A DNA stretch of 64,000 nt from Lanius collurio (lineage: Eukaryota; Chordata; Aves; Passeriformes; Laniidae). The notes below the pieces were generated by a model that saw only the letters and a list, made by a program, of their open reading frames with translations, ran no database searches and was not told the DNA's origin. The translations under genes were made by a program, and so were the position numbers. Numbering within the stretch: position 1 is the stretch's first letter; the number at the start of each line of letters is the position of its first letter. Shown in pieces: positions 38,401 to 51,300 of the stretch. The stretch lies in contig JACBWW010000004.1 of NCBI GenBank assembly GCA_020086605.1, positions 20,471,624 through 20,535,623 on the forward strand. The letters run 5' to 3'.

Positions 38401-41400
38401 TGAATTTGGCCACTTCTGCCTTGTTATTGAGGTCTGGCAGGAAGAACTCAGGGGAGTTTGGGATACACTGTCCTCCTCTTAGTTTGGTATGTCTGGTGTC
38501 CCCAACAGCCCTTGTCAACCAGAAACAAATTGCAGAGAAAGCCCTGCCCAGTCCTATTATGTGACTTGTTCATATGGTCTCTAAAAATTATGGGTGCGTT
38601 TTGGTAATCTGTTAGAAGCAACAAGGAGATAATTCTGCTTGCTCTTAAATCCTTCCGAGTGGTGTATTGATTAAAAGGCCATCTTTCTTGGTTTGGATGT
38701 GTCCTGACTTTTCTAGCCAATCTGGGGCTGACTTTTCGCCAAAGTGGCAGCTCTTCTATGCTTTAAAACACAAGGTGTTCGGATTTCCAGTTAAAGAAAC
38801 TTAGAGAATGTGTAACAGCATTTTCCTAATACTGCCTTCACAAAAGACAAAATTATAATTTGAAATATTGAAGAATACAAAGAGAAAACTTAATCAAAAA
38901 TTAAGTTTGAGTTGCTAAAGAATTGCAACCAGTTGGCCCTGTAAATATTATCATTTAGAATGTCAAATTGCAGTTTATAGAAAGTAGTTTATTGAAAAAG
39001 GCATGGAAATTATTTGAGATTTTGTTGGGCAGGGATCATAACAATATTTCATGTTCGCCATGGTCAATTAAGATGTAAAATAAGCAGCTAATGTTTTAGC
39101 TCACACTTTATTGAAAGAGAGGAAAAATGTTGATCATGTTACTGGAATTGCTTCCTATGTTTGACGTTCAGAACTAGAAGTTCAACACCCATTACGTACT
39201 TGTTGGTCTTTTGATTTTCCACAAGGAATGGCATCTCTTGCAGTAACCTGTCCATTTGTTGCTGTCTTAGTACTGTGTTTTATTACTGATACTTGAAACT
39301 GGAGAAATTGATTTTCAACATCTTGATGTCTGAAGGCAGTTACCTGAAAGCTGGAACTATGTGGTATGGAAGGCCTACCTGAAATAACCTCAGCTAATGC
39401 CTCAGACACACTAAAAAAACACCCTTCAACAGCCTAACTTGCTCAGCAGTAGGACCTGTTCTTTTCTGCCTGAAGTCAACAGGACGCTTTTTGGGTTTTA
39501 TAGCTATTTTAATTTGTTGGAGGAAAAACTACATTTAAAGCCTGTGTAAACAGTTGTAATTTATTGTCAGTGTTCTGAGTCTGGGTGCTATCACAAGAAA
39601 TAATGTCTGTCTTTATTAGGATATACAAGTGAGCAGTTTGATAATTAGTTAATTAAACTACAAGCTTTTGGTCTGACTTGAGCAGGGAGGAGATTTGAGG
39701 CTTTAGGTTGGACAACTCTCTCTCCACTCTTAAAAATAGCATATGTGGAGATGTCTTCCCTTCCCCTTGTAGAGGTTGGCGCACTACCAATTCTTGTCCA
39801 TCAGTTAGTATGGCACTTAATTGAAAAGTCAACCACTTACAGACTAAAATTGGGTCCTTAAAGGTCAATGTATAAGAAGAAAGAAAATCATATAGAATGT
39901 GTCAGATATAAAAAAAGGAGTATCTTTTTTTTTCATTGAATTTGACCACTAGATGACACCACTGCAAAAGAATACTTGCCTAATACAATGAGCAAGCAAC
40001 ACCAGAATGCTTTTAAAAATTAATCTACTTGCAGAAGTAGTAGATGATGTTCTGTTAGAAAGATTGCTGCATCTGATCATATGTTTGATACAGGTTAACA
40101 TCCTTTCTCTGCTTTGAGTGACGTTGGCAATTGTAAGGCTGTAGGAAAGAGATAATCGTAGATCAAACTTTTTTTAACTCATCAATTGTTTGACTGGTGC
40201 CCTAGTGCTTTACGAGTGTTCATAGTGGATTAGCCACTGCATTAGGCCAATTAAAAGATCTGCATACTGTTTTCATCTCTGTAAGTCTTAACTGGGGCAC
40301 AGGAAGCATGTTGCTGGTCATGACTATAGCTGATAAGGAGTTAGGATGGTAAAAGATAATCCTTGTAAGAAATAAAGTTATAGCTGCTTTTCCAACTTTT
40401 TTCTATTAAAACTGGCAAGTTGCTTATATCCATATCTGTATCTCTGTAGTTGTCTTCTGAGTACTAGGATGAGTTATAAGACCACTAGGTAGTAAGGGAC
40501 AAAGTGTTTTCCATGTTTAAACTCTTGGAGTTACAGAGAATTTAAATTATAATTACTAATTGTAGTGTGCTTTTTAGTGGTAAAGCTTAAATGTAAGTTC
40601 CTGTAATACAAGGGAAGTTTGCTACTTTATTTTGAAAGGTGAATTTGGAATTCTGGAAAGTATCAAAACTAGTGATGTCTGAAACAGCACCTCTGATAGT
40701 ACTGGACAGCAGCTTACCTATTCATAGAGCAAATACAGTATGTGTTTTCTTAACACAGATGTTTAAGGATCAGTCAACTTCTTGCTTGGAAAAATCATGT
40801 TTAAGGCATTCACTTTCCAGTGCCTTTAAATCCTTTGGGATATAAATGTAAGTGTAAATTTGTTGACTAATAAATACATTTGTATTTGACTAGTGGAAGC
40901 TATGAGATGATGATATGTGGGAGAGAACCTGCAACTCCTTTCTTATAGGTTGTTGAACAGCTGTTACAACAATTGGCACTGCCAGTCTCTGTTAGATCTC
41001 ATTCTCACACTCTCTACTTTTATAACTATAAATTCAAAGGTAAAGGTTTGGGTTTGTTTTTAATCAGTACAGTGTTATGAACCAAAGGCTGGGCAGTCAA
41101 AATGATGCACGTACCATTGTAGTACTGCCGTAGTTTTGCTGAATTAGGAGATAGCTGATACAACTATTCTCTTGTCCTAAGCAAAACCATATTTCTTATT
41201 AGTTTTTTTTGAAACATACAGTCTTAACTATAACTTGACAGACAAATGAAGATGCTAAAACTCTGTACTTTAGGAAGCCATTATGTACCTAAAACCTATC
41301 TCCTTGTTGGGTGCTTTTGTTTTGCATGTGCATTAAACAGTACCAGTTAGCTTAGTAAAAGATTTCACTTACTCCTTCAGATCTTGTCTCTCTTTTATCT

Positions 41401-42319
41401 CTTTAATTACTTACAAGCGTATGAGGACTGTTAGGATGAGGATATGAACTACTGCACTTATTTGACATTTACTTCTTAAAAACTTACTAAAAGCTGAAAA
41501 ACAGAATGATGCTGTAGCTTTTTGGTACTTTTTGGCAATTGCTACTACAGCTTCTTGTATTACTCTTCTGGGGGTTTCTGTATTCAACTGACTTTACATA
41601 CTGTTAGAAAAGGTATGTCAAAATGTTAACTTCGACATTTGAAAAACTTTGCTTTCATTTGTGGGTCTTAAAAAGTGAATTTGCTTCTAACTCACTGATC
41701 ATTGTGGGTTTATTTTAAAAGTTGGCCTCAAAGTGTTGCAGTGTTACCCCACTGTCCCATTTCAAACAGCCATGTGCTATCCAAGGGATAGTTTTGTCTG
41801 CTTATTGCAAAGCATACAGAGACACATTTATAACTAATCTGAGCCTTCGGGGTATCTTGTTTTTTTGACTTGAAATGGGGACATAGCAGAGTGGTAGACT
41901 GTTATTTCTGTAAGAGTAATTAGTGTCATCCAGATCAAAAGCTGATGTGCAGAACACTCAATTGAAGAGCTGGGAGAAGTGGTCTCTCCTCTCCGAGCCT
42001 CTAACACCAGCCTTGGTTGGATGTAAAGGCCTACTTGGCATTTGCAAAGAACTTCACTGGGAAATGAAAGTGCCAATAATTGCAAGATCGAGGTTTTTCA
42101 GTTGATATCCTGTAATAGTTTTGGCCTGTTACATAGTGCAGTGCAGCTTCTCTTCTTTAAATTGTGTCCTACTGCACCAATAGCAGTAGATGGAGATACC
42201 TGCCTGTTCTGCAATTCATAATAGCTTGTGTGTGTGTGTCTCTGAGTTGCTGAGCTGAATGAAAGAGAATTTGTTCTGGTTCATCCTAAAGAGGAAGGGA
42301 AAAAGCTGAGGAGTGTGAG

Positions 42320-44160
42320 AGAAAATGGGGCTGGTGGAGTCACATCCTTCAGTCCCTGAGAGAAATGCAATGGATGGAAGCTTGGCAAGAGTCAGAGGAG
42401 CCCTGACCCTCTCGCCATCAGGCAGAGGGAGGGAGTGGAACTTAAAAGGTGAGGGTAAATGGAAACAGGTCCCTACCCAGGGAGATAGGATAGTTCCTTC
42501 CAGCCTTCCTTTCCTTTCCAAGTGCCCTTATAGAGTTTGTATGAGGCTCTGCAATATCAGGATCAGGCAGATAAGTGGAGATGAAGTTCTATCTTGGGTG
42601 TCACCCGGAACAAGTCAGTCAGCCAGATGGATCACAACTTTGGATGTTAAGAAAGAAAGAAGGGTAATTGTAGGTGACTCCCTTTGCAGGGAAACTGAGG
42701 GCCCCATATGCTGGCTGGAGCCATCCAGTAGGGAAGTCTGCTGCCTCCTTGGGACGTGGTAAGAGGTGTTATAAGGAGACTCCCTGGACTAACTGATCTG
42801 TCTGATTATTAACCACTTGTAGTTGTTGTGCAGGTTGGCAGTGACAAGGTTAGGAGAGGAGTCTTATGGTAGTCAAGAAGAACTTCAGGGCACTGGGGTG
42901 ATAGATTGAAGGAATAGGAGCACAGGTGGTGTTTTCCTCGATCCCTTTGGGAGCAGGGAGGAGTACTGAAAGGAACAGGAGAACCCCCTGATCAATGTGT
43001 GACTTAAAAGCTGGTTGCCATCCGTGGAGTTTTGGCTTTTGCGATCATGGGGCAGTTTATGTGGCACCAGGCCAGCTGGAGACAAATGGGGTTTGCCTGT
43101 GTAAAAGTCCATGAGTTGGCAAGGATGATTGAGAAGGCTTAAACTTGGGCTTGAAGGAGGAAGGAGATAAGAGCAGGCTTGGCAGAGATGAGCAGCTTGC
43201 CAGTGTTGGGGGTGAACTCAGTAGCCCACCTGAAGTGCGTCTGTATTATACTGACTGTGAAATGTGTGAGCCATGCTGGAATACATGGTCTTACAGAGAT
43301 GAGCCAGGGACTCCTAAGGTATTACAGGCCAAAAGGGAAACCACCAGAGAATTATCTCCCAAGAAATTAAGAGGTGTGTTCCTCTAGGAAGGTGACACAG
43401 CTGACAGCCCAGCTGAGGTGCCTTTGCATCAAAGCACACAGCATGAGCAACAAACAGGAGGAGCTGGAAGCCACTTTGCTGCTAGAAAGCTATGACTTCG
43501 TTGCCATTACTGAAATGTAGTGGGACAAATCCCATGACTGGACTGTGACCATGGATGGCTCCAGGCTGTTCAGAAGAGATGGGAGGAAGAGAGGGAGAGG
43601 GGTTGTCCCTGACATCAAGAGGTGGATTGAGTGTGAAGAGCTGTCTCTGAAGAACAGCCATGGGTGAAAGCCTGTGAGTAAAAATCAAAGCGCAGAGGCA
43701 ACAAAGGGAAGCAAGTGGTTGGTATCTACTACCAGCTTCCTGATCAAGGGGAGCCTATTGACAAACCCTTATTCCTTCAGCTACAGGAATCATTGCACTC
43801 ACAGGGTCTTATCTGTCTTGGGGGCTTCAACCACCCTGACGTTTACTTGGAAAAGTAGCACAGCAGCCTGGCTGAGTAGGGACCTGATGGTCAAACTAAA
43901 AGGGAAAAAAGCAAATATACAGACCGTTGAAGACAGGACTGACAGCTGACCTGGGAAGAGCAAGGCAAACCTGGAATTGAACCTTGCAGTGGATGCAAAG
44001 AATAACAGGAAGGGCTTCAACAGGTGTGTTAACTGGAAAAGGAAGGTCAAAGGAGGTATAACCCCCTGGTAAACAATGCTAGAACACCAGTAACAATGGA
44101 TGAGTGAAAGGCTGAAGTTACCAAATCTTATTTGCCTCAATCTTCTATGAATGCCTCTCT
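42320..44160 (+). mobile_element. CR1 LINE, 5' part: ORF1 esterase segment and start of ORF2 endonuclease, decayed
   Basis: CR1 is a non-LTR retrotransposon. A 146-codon open stretch at 42325-42762 contains ERRVIVGDSLCRETEGPICW followed by REVCCL. This is the GDSL-type motif of the CR1 ORF1 esterase domain, at residues 117-120 of that frame. From about 43,440 the frame gives YDFVAITEM*WDKSHDW and MDGSRLFRRDGRKRG, matching the endonuclease start of ORF2 with a stop (TAG) in place of the usual Trp codon. From 43,980 the text resembles the ORF2 segment between endonuclease and reverse transcriptase. It then breaks off at about 44,150 with no reverse transcriptase or 3' end. Several stops and frameshifts make it inactive. 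Confidence 0.8.
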
Positions 44161-46104
44161 TCCCCCACCTCTTGAGTAGATGAACAGCTCTCCATCCTCC
44201 TCTGCATTTATCTGTGGTCTGTATTTGCATCTTGCATATGCCCTAGTTCTCACCTGATCCTTCAGTGAGCTGATTAGGTAATACAACACAAATTTACTCA
44301 GCTTTTCACATTGAGTTAGGGATTTGAGGGTTTGGGGTTTTTTTTTAATGTATATTCTTTTGTTTAGTTGTTTTGTCAGGTAGTTGAATTTCGTGTAATG
44401 GCAATCAGTAAATGAAACTGATTGCCAGAGCTGCAAAAAGTAAGCACTGTGTGTGTGGCTAGAAAGAGGAGTTGCAAAGAAAGATCTCCCCATTTGACAG
44501 GAACTGTTAAGTGATCTCTGCATCTTGCAGAGCAGGAGGCTGCAGGTGCAGTTTGCTTTTGTATACCTTCAGCCTTCTTCTTCCTTAGAATTCTGGGAGT
44601 GACAAGGTTGGTCAGACCTTAGTTTTCTCTTTGTTGTGTTAAACTGCTCTTCAAAGCACAGCCCAGAATCGTTCCTGCAGAGAGAGACTGAGGAGTTGGG
44701 TTTCCTGAGAAACTGTCCTGTGCCACAGTCTGTAGACTCTAGCCCTTAGATTGCTGCTGGAGTCAGTTCTTTTCTTTTGCTTGTGCAGCTGACCAGCCCT
44801 ACCCAACATTCACAGAAATCAATGCGACTTCTCAGACTTTTTTATTTGAAGGAGAAGATACACTTATATTTAAAAAAAAAATTATGTTGGTGATACCACC
44901 TCTGGATTTGTGTTGAAAACTTTTGGACTCCTGTGTTGTTCTTAGTGGTTTTGGTTTTTTTTTAAGAAAGCAAAGATAAAACCATAAGGCCAAGCATTTA
45001 TTGGAGCCCTTCCCATAACATAAAGACCTTAAAGAACCTAAGTTTCTGATCCTAACAAAAAATAGATCTGTAAGCATGAGGCCATTCTTTCAACAAGCCA
45101 GAGGACCTCATTGTTGAAAACAGCCTGTAGTGCAGAAATAGGTAAGAAATAGGTAATTTTAATACTTAAAATTGTTTTAAGTACAATGTTGTCTGAGCTA
45201 GAGTTTCTGGGACTGTTGTGTGAAAGTTTCTGATGGTTCTATTTTCAATTCATTTTGAAAGCCTTTGAGTTTCACTCAGTGTGACTGTAATCTTTATTGT
45301 AATTTCAAGAAAATGCTTCTTGACTGATGGGGATATTTAGGGTACATATTGACATACTTCGATGCTGTCTTTTTAGATTGAGTTATCCCCAAATGCTATT
45401 TTATGGGAAATGGTTTGACTTAAGCTGTGTAAATATCTTGAAGTATCTTTTTTAGGAATTAATTCAAGTTTAAATGTCTTGCTTCAGCTTTCAGCTGTGC
45501 TGTTTTATGTGCCTTATAAGAGTTTTAATGAGTGAATGCAGGGAATGCTGAAGTTAATTGAGAAGAGCAGACCACTTGCATTAGAAGCAGTGTCTTTGCC
45601 GCTTAGTCTAGGGAATTGGTGCTATTAGCCATGATTTGACTACAGACTATAAAAAGGCTAAAAAAAAGTCATAAATAGATTATTTCTTTAATGTCAGAAG
45701 GAACGGTTCCATCACTCTCTTTAATCCCCCATTTATCAGTAAGCATTAAATTGCATGGGATTGTGCTTTTATTGAACCAGGTAATGTGTGTTTCACTTGA
45801 TTCCTTCCCCAAAGGTTTCTGGTAATGATTTGAATGGCATAGAAGATGGAGTATCACTTCCTTTCTGGGATAGCTTAATCTGTTAGTCATTCTTCCTGCT
45901 GAAAAATAAAAGGCAAGGGGGGGTGTGGTGTGTGAAATGCAACCGTATTGGGGGTTTTGCTGCTTGCTGAATCAAGTGTCTAGAATACATAATTTCCATT
46001 CTTAGAGAAGGAGATGTGATGCCCTGTAAATTACAGAGCTGCTCGATGGATGAACAGGTAAAATCGGTGTTGGAAAGCTCCTCGGTGACTGGAATCTTGA
46101 AGTG

Positions 46105-46270
46105 TTTTTGTGCAGGAGGACGGCCCGGGGGTGTGTGCGCTGAAGCCTCTTTGTCCGTGGGCGCCCCGGGTAGCTCGGGGCGCGGCGCGGCGGTTGCGCG
46201 GTGGCTGCTGCGTGCGCCGCCCCCTCTAGTGGTGAGCGCGGTCAGAGTCGGAGCGTGCCGCCAGCTTTCG
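46105..46270. promoter_or_regulatory. Isolated CpG-rich patch inside BAZ1A intron 2
   Basis: A short run of dense CpG (cgcggcgcggcggttgcgcg around 46,182-46,201) stands in AT-rich intron, about 2 kb before coding exon 3. At 46216-46232 the minus strand reads accactagagggggcggc, close to the CTCF core with one altered position. It may be an enhancer, an alternative promoter or an insulator site, but no transcript evidence is available from sequence. Confidence 0.4.
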
Positions 46271-48226
46271 CTGGATTTCCAGTGGGAATTAAAAGCGTGT
46301 TTTAATTGGGATTGGACTCACGAGGAAGTATATTTATGATCTGAAACAAAGTAGTTCTACTAAGAAGTCTTTTTTTTAGCAGGTGATCTTTGTTGGATTT
46401 TAAAAAACCCCAGCCTAATAATACACATTCCGCTATGCAGTCAGCTCCGTATTATTTCATATGAAGGGGTGCCTGTGATGTTCCAAATATTTGAAAACCA
46501 AGTTACTAATAATAGACTTTTCTTAGAGGACTCAGAGTCTGGTGCTGGGCCAAACCTTAATAAGCCTTGTTGGACTTGGATTTACCTATGGAACAGTCAC
46601 CAGGTTCTGCCTCCACTGTACTTGGGCACTCTTGGTTCATTATACAGAGTCTGTATAATTTTTTACAGTTAATTAGCTTGGTCTCCGCAGGCTGGGAAGA
46701 TGTGTGTTCCAGCCCCTGACCAGCTTTGGAAATGAGATGGGCTGTATTGGAATGGCAGTGTACCTGTGGCCAGCAAGTCCAAGTGAGCTCACACTGCCTC
46801 TGCATGCAAGCAGCTGTCATGTCCCCATGGATGCTGTAGGCACTGGTCATATTATTCATTATCTTTAGGAGTACATAAGGATGTCAGTAGTTACGTTTTT
46901 TGTTTGGTTTTTAAAAATTAAATTATTTTCATATTTTTTAATAACCTACTGGAGCATCCTGGAGCTCTCTTCCTGTTGGAGAGAGCAACTGCAGAGTCTA
47001 ACTGCATTACTAATCCTTGATGCCACAAGAACACTACCTAGAGTATTTTAATGTTATTATGTTATTTTAATTCTTTGGGTTTTCTCCCACTACCATCATC
47101 TTTTCTTTCCCCTTCTCCTCTTCTCCTCCCCCCCTTCCCCTCACCTTCCCAGTGTGTGCAAGTTTTGGATAGTACTGTCTGCTTGCAGAAAGACATGTTC
47201 AAGAAATATTTTGACATTTCTTCATTTTTGCCAGTGTTCAATTCAGATAGAAGAACATTTAGAATTTGTCTGTCATGGATGTTGTGAGGTTTGTTTATTT
47301 TTAACTTCAGTGCAACACCACACTAATTCAAGCCCAGGACTTTGTGTATTCTTCATCTTACGTATTTCAAGTGGGAGTTCTTGGTGCTCAGAGAAGAGAA
47401 TTTTTTCTATGTTCTTTTTCTCCCTGCTTTGAGCTTTTAGTGGTAGAATGTGACAATATCCTTTGACTACAGCAGTTAATTTTCATGAATCAGACAAGGC
47501 TTTTGGATGTTAAGCTAAAGAATAGGAACCACAGAATTCTAGAAAGGGGTGAAAGTTAGTGGTTAAGAACCAGCTATAGTACAGTTACCCAGCATGAAGT
47601 GTTGATTAATTATACTTTTTGATATGTAGTTAATTCTCCCTTTTGTAACTAGCATTCAGGATGGCAAAGGAATAGGCTTGTTTTGTCAATTGTGTGCATG
47701 CCAGATGGAGCCTTAATATGTGTCAGCAGATAAATGGGCCATTATTAAGATTAGATGCATAATGATCATTTCAGCCTTGTTTATTTAGGTCATCGACAGG
47801 AGTAGAAGATGATCTCTTACAAGTAAAAATACTTAGGGATCTGAAAATCTTTTGCTTTTCTTAGACTGCTATGAAAATAACACAGAAGCTTTGTTGTGTA
47901 GTTTTAAAGTAACACACTAAGTTAACTTTTTAGTTTACTTAAATGAGAACTGAAAAAAACCCTCACAACCACAAGTAACTTGATTTGTTTTCCTGAGAAG
48001 TGAAGCTGATAGCTCTGTAAGCAGATTAATTTCTCCATTTATTAGATGGTACTTAGGAAATTAATATTTCACCAAGTATTCAGTGCAAGGCTCTTAGTTA
48101 CTTATTTAATAGACAGTAAAGTGTTCCATTATATATGTATTTTTAAAATAACATCTGCTACAGTTTTAGACTCCTTGTACTAGTGAAAGACTTTTGCCGT
48201 TAATAAATGTCTGTGTTTTATTTCAG

Positions 48227-48370
48227 GTTGCAGTGTAAGGTTTTGGAAGTCATAGCTCCAACCCATCACAATGGAATGGCAAATGGCCACACCAGCAGTG
48301 CTGACGGGGACACAATTGTCATCAGCGACAGTGACGACTCAGAAACGCACAATAGCTCTGCACAAAACGG
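48227..48370 (+). CDS. BAZ1A: BAZ1A coding exon 3 (linker with acidic Ser/Asp patch)
   Basis: This exon encodes about residues 131-178, starting RLQCKVLEVIAPTHHNGMAN and ending in NSSAQNG with a split Gly codon. It is a linker after the WAC domain. It contains DTIVISDSDDSET (159-171), a short hydrophobic run followed by acidic and serine residues, which fits a SUMO-interacting or CK2-site pattern (inference). The acceptor is ttttatttcag at 48226. The donor is gg|gtacat at 48371, weaker than the other donors here. If the following intron were retained, translation would add 12 residues after the Gly and stop at 48414-48416. Confidence 0.94.
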
Positions 48371-51300
48371 GTACATGATACTTTTACTGTATGTCATGCA
48401 GACGGGGTGGAAATGAGACTAAAGCAGATGTGTCAGAGTCTGACCAAAACAAATTACTTGATCTGTATGGATTAGGAGTGTTCAGAGAGCTGAAGGTTGA
48501 CAAGCTGAACATTCAGAGGTTCTGGTTATTCTAATGAACTAGAAAACTCTGCCTTATGAGAAATGGAATACCTGCAGAATAATCATTGTTAATCTCTTTG
48601 CAATGACAGTGGTTTTGCTGTGAGATGGTGGAAGAGCTGTGTTTGTCTCTTGGTAGTTTTCTGTTCTGCAAAATCTGTGCTGCTGTAGCAGAAAGTGCAG
48701 CCATGTTCTGCATTTCTGCAGTTTACTGTCACTTCACTTCCATCATGGGGCTCAGTGTTGAGATTGCTTTATGACAGGAGGAAACACTTTTACTGGAACT
48801 CTCTGAAAATCTTCCCAGAGACTTTTTGGTTTTTTGGACAAATACATACAAAGCTTTCTTCATTGTGCATGTGTCCACATAAATATGTCATTACATTTAA
48901 TGGATTTGATAACGATTCTAGGTGCAGTGAAATTGTGTGTGTCCTGTCTTGAGGAACTTTCTGTAGGCTGGAGTAGCTTAATAACATTGAATAGGAGAGC
49001 CTGTTGGCTGTAACCATGGTATTTATTTTGGAGTATCCCTTTACTGACCAGTAACTGAGCCTGTCCTAGCAGTATAATGAGACAAAAGACTTCTGTGCTT
49101 CATAGGCATGATGATGAAAGAAGGTTTGAAATGGGCCCTAATCTAGGATCTAGCAATGTACAGGCCTTGCATGTACTGTTACTGGCTTTAAGATGTCACA
49201 TGGGTGCAGAAGTTAATCTTGTTGATTGCTTCATGAGGAATTCATGTCCTGACATGCCTAGAATAACTAGGGTGGAGCTCCTCACTTCATTAAGAAATTA
49301 ACATGGGATAAATAATTTTTTAATTTCTTTGCTGTCTCTTGAAGGCAGTGTCTAAGTTGTTCATGAAGATGTCCTACGTATTTGAAAAAACAAATGCATT
49401 TTCAGTATTCCAGAAGACATGTGGCATTTGAAAGGAGTTTATTCTTTGAATTAGGCAAGCATGCATGGAGCTGACTGTAGGATTGATCCCGTTACAGTGC
49501 TGTCACTTCCATGCATGCAGAGCTGGTGGTAAGACTTAAGTATTGCACTCCCAGTCAGTCTGTCATTCTCCCCAGCTGATTAGTTACTTGGACAGCACAG
49601 AGAAGGGAGGGAAGATATTTTCTTTCTCTTAGAAGGGGAATTCTTGTGAGAATATATGAACTTTGAAGCAGTGTTCTGTGACATATCTAACTGACATTTA
49701 TGCTACAAGATAAATGGCAAACCTCTTGTGCCTTTAAAATGCTTTAAGTGAGTCTGTTTATAACAAATGTGAGAGTGTAATAACAGTTATTTTCTAGATC
49801 TATTCTGGGTATATGCAGACTTGAAAAGTAGTATTTGCTATATGTGTAAAACCTATCTCTATCTGAAAGTAAAGAATTGCTGTGAATTTTTGTATGCTGG
49901 CATATAAGATTCTTTATACCATTGCTCATAACAGTAAGAAACCCTACTGAACTGAATGACATTATTTTGCAGCCCTCATCTTTCAGAGACTATATTTTTC
50001 TGTTTATGGAGAGACTTGCATGTGGAAAGTATGTGAATGTTAGCCCCTTGGACCAGTGTCAGGTTGATATGTGCCGGACAGTTCTGCCTCAGCCTGCACA
50101 CAAATCTCCAGGTTTTGAGACCCAGCCTTTGTGCAAACCTGCAGTGCTGTTAAACAATGGTACAGCAGATGCTCAGGGTGTTTGTGAGGGAGGGGGAGGG
50201 GAGCACAGCACAGATTGATGGGCCATCTGCAAATATTTTTCCTAAAGAAGCTGTAAGGCTAGAGAATCTTAACTGAAAATAGATGTCACTAAGGAGATCC
50301 CAGCCTTCCTGTGACCCTACTTCTGTCTGTATGGAGCAGTAATACCCATGTAGTCCGTACAAATGTTCCTGCTGACCTTTTCTGTTGTGTTCTGCAGTAA
50401 AAGTTGGGGTGGTACAGGGAGAAGGAGGCTGTGATGCTCTTTCTAAGGCCTGGGTTACAAAGCAAGAGGTTGCAGCAATCTTCTGAGTTCTTAAAACATT
50501 TACACTGTGCCCTGGGAGCCTCTGGTATGATGGGATAGTGGAATAGCAGTATTCCCACCCTAAACTGTTAGACTTTTAAAGGTAAGGTTGAACTTTTGCA
50601 TTGGCTTTAGCACTTAGCAGCAGCCTGGAGGTGAGGGGCTTTTGCTGCCAATGCATACAATTCAGCTGCAACTTAATTATTCATGTCATTCCTTTTGCCA
50701 GAGCAATGAGTAGTGTGAATCATCAAGCATCATCAGAAATACTAGAAAAAAATATTCTTGGTCTACTAGCTGGTTTATGGCAGTAAATTTGGGTGTTCAG
50801 TTTGAATTAAAGTTTAATTTTAGGAAAGGGCTAATTGTTTCTGCAAATTTTGGGATATAAGAGATAACAGTTTTTGGAAATAATGTCAGTGGAACATTAT
50901 CATCCAGGCTTTTTACTGTCTTCAAATGAGTTTTTTAACTTTATTTGGAGAAAAATTATTAACTGGCTTTGTCAAAATGTGGGCATAACTTGTCATTAAA
51001 GCTGTACAATATCTTCAGTACAGTAAATCTATCTTCATCTTTAATTCTTTCCTTTCTTCCTCTCTCATTCCTCCATCTCTTGAATCCAAGAATAGTGATG
51101 CTGGGTATTAGTCTTCTTTATATTGTAAAGAAAGACCAAAGTACTTGGATTAAAGGCACCTTAAAATCTTCACCAAAAAAATTAAAAGTCAGGATTTTGT
51201 TGCAAAATGGTGTTGTCTTGTCCCTAGAGTGTTGCTGTTAACAGTCTTCAGGTTGCTCTGTTTTGTTGGTGAAATTTTATTTAAGTTCCAGGAAATATTT

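Larger units (their letters stand above)
35453..48226 (+). other. BAZ1A: BAZ1A intron 2 (largest intron in the window)
   Basis: This intron is 12.8 kb long. It carries a 1.8-kb CR1 5' segment (42,320-44,160), an isolated CpG-rich patch (46,105-46,270) and a pyrimidine-rich run (47,097-47,151). There is a 16-base tandem duplication at about 37280-37310. A possible CR1 relic lies at about 36,018-36,050 and a weaker one at 47,528-47,560. The remainder is unremarkable AT-rich DNA. Confidence 0.85.

Noticed and set aside
47097..47190. Possible extra BAZ1A exon after the long pyrimidine tract ending ccttcccag, with text faintly like the start of exon 3
   Set aside because: The frame needed to join exon 2 to exon 3 is not kept, and exon 2 joins exon 3 perfectly without it. 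The likeness is a few bases with shifts.
47528..47560. Possible CR1 end (ccacagaattctagaaaggg)
   Set aside because: Only about 25 bases look similar and the following sequence does not match CR1, so it was not listed as a repeat feature.
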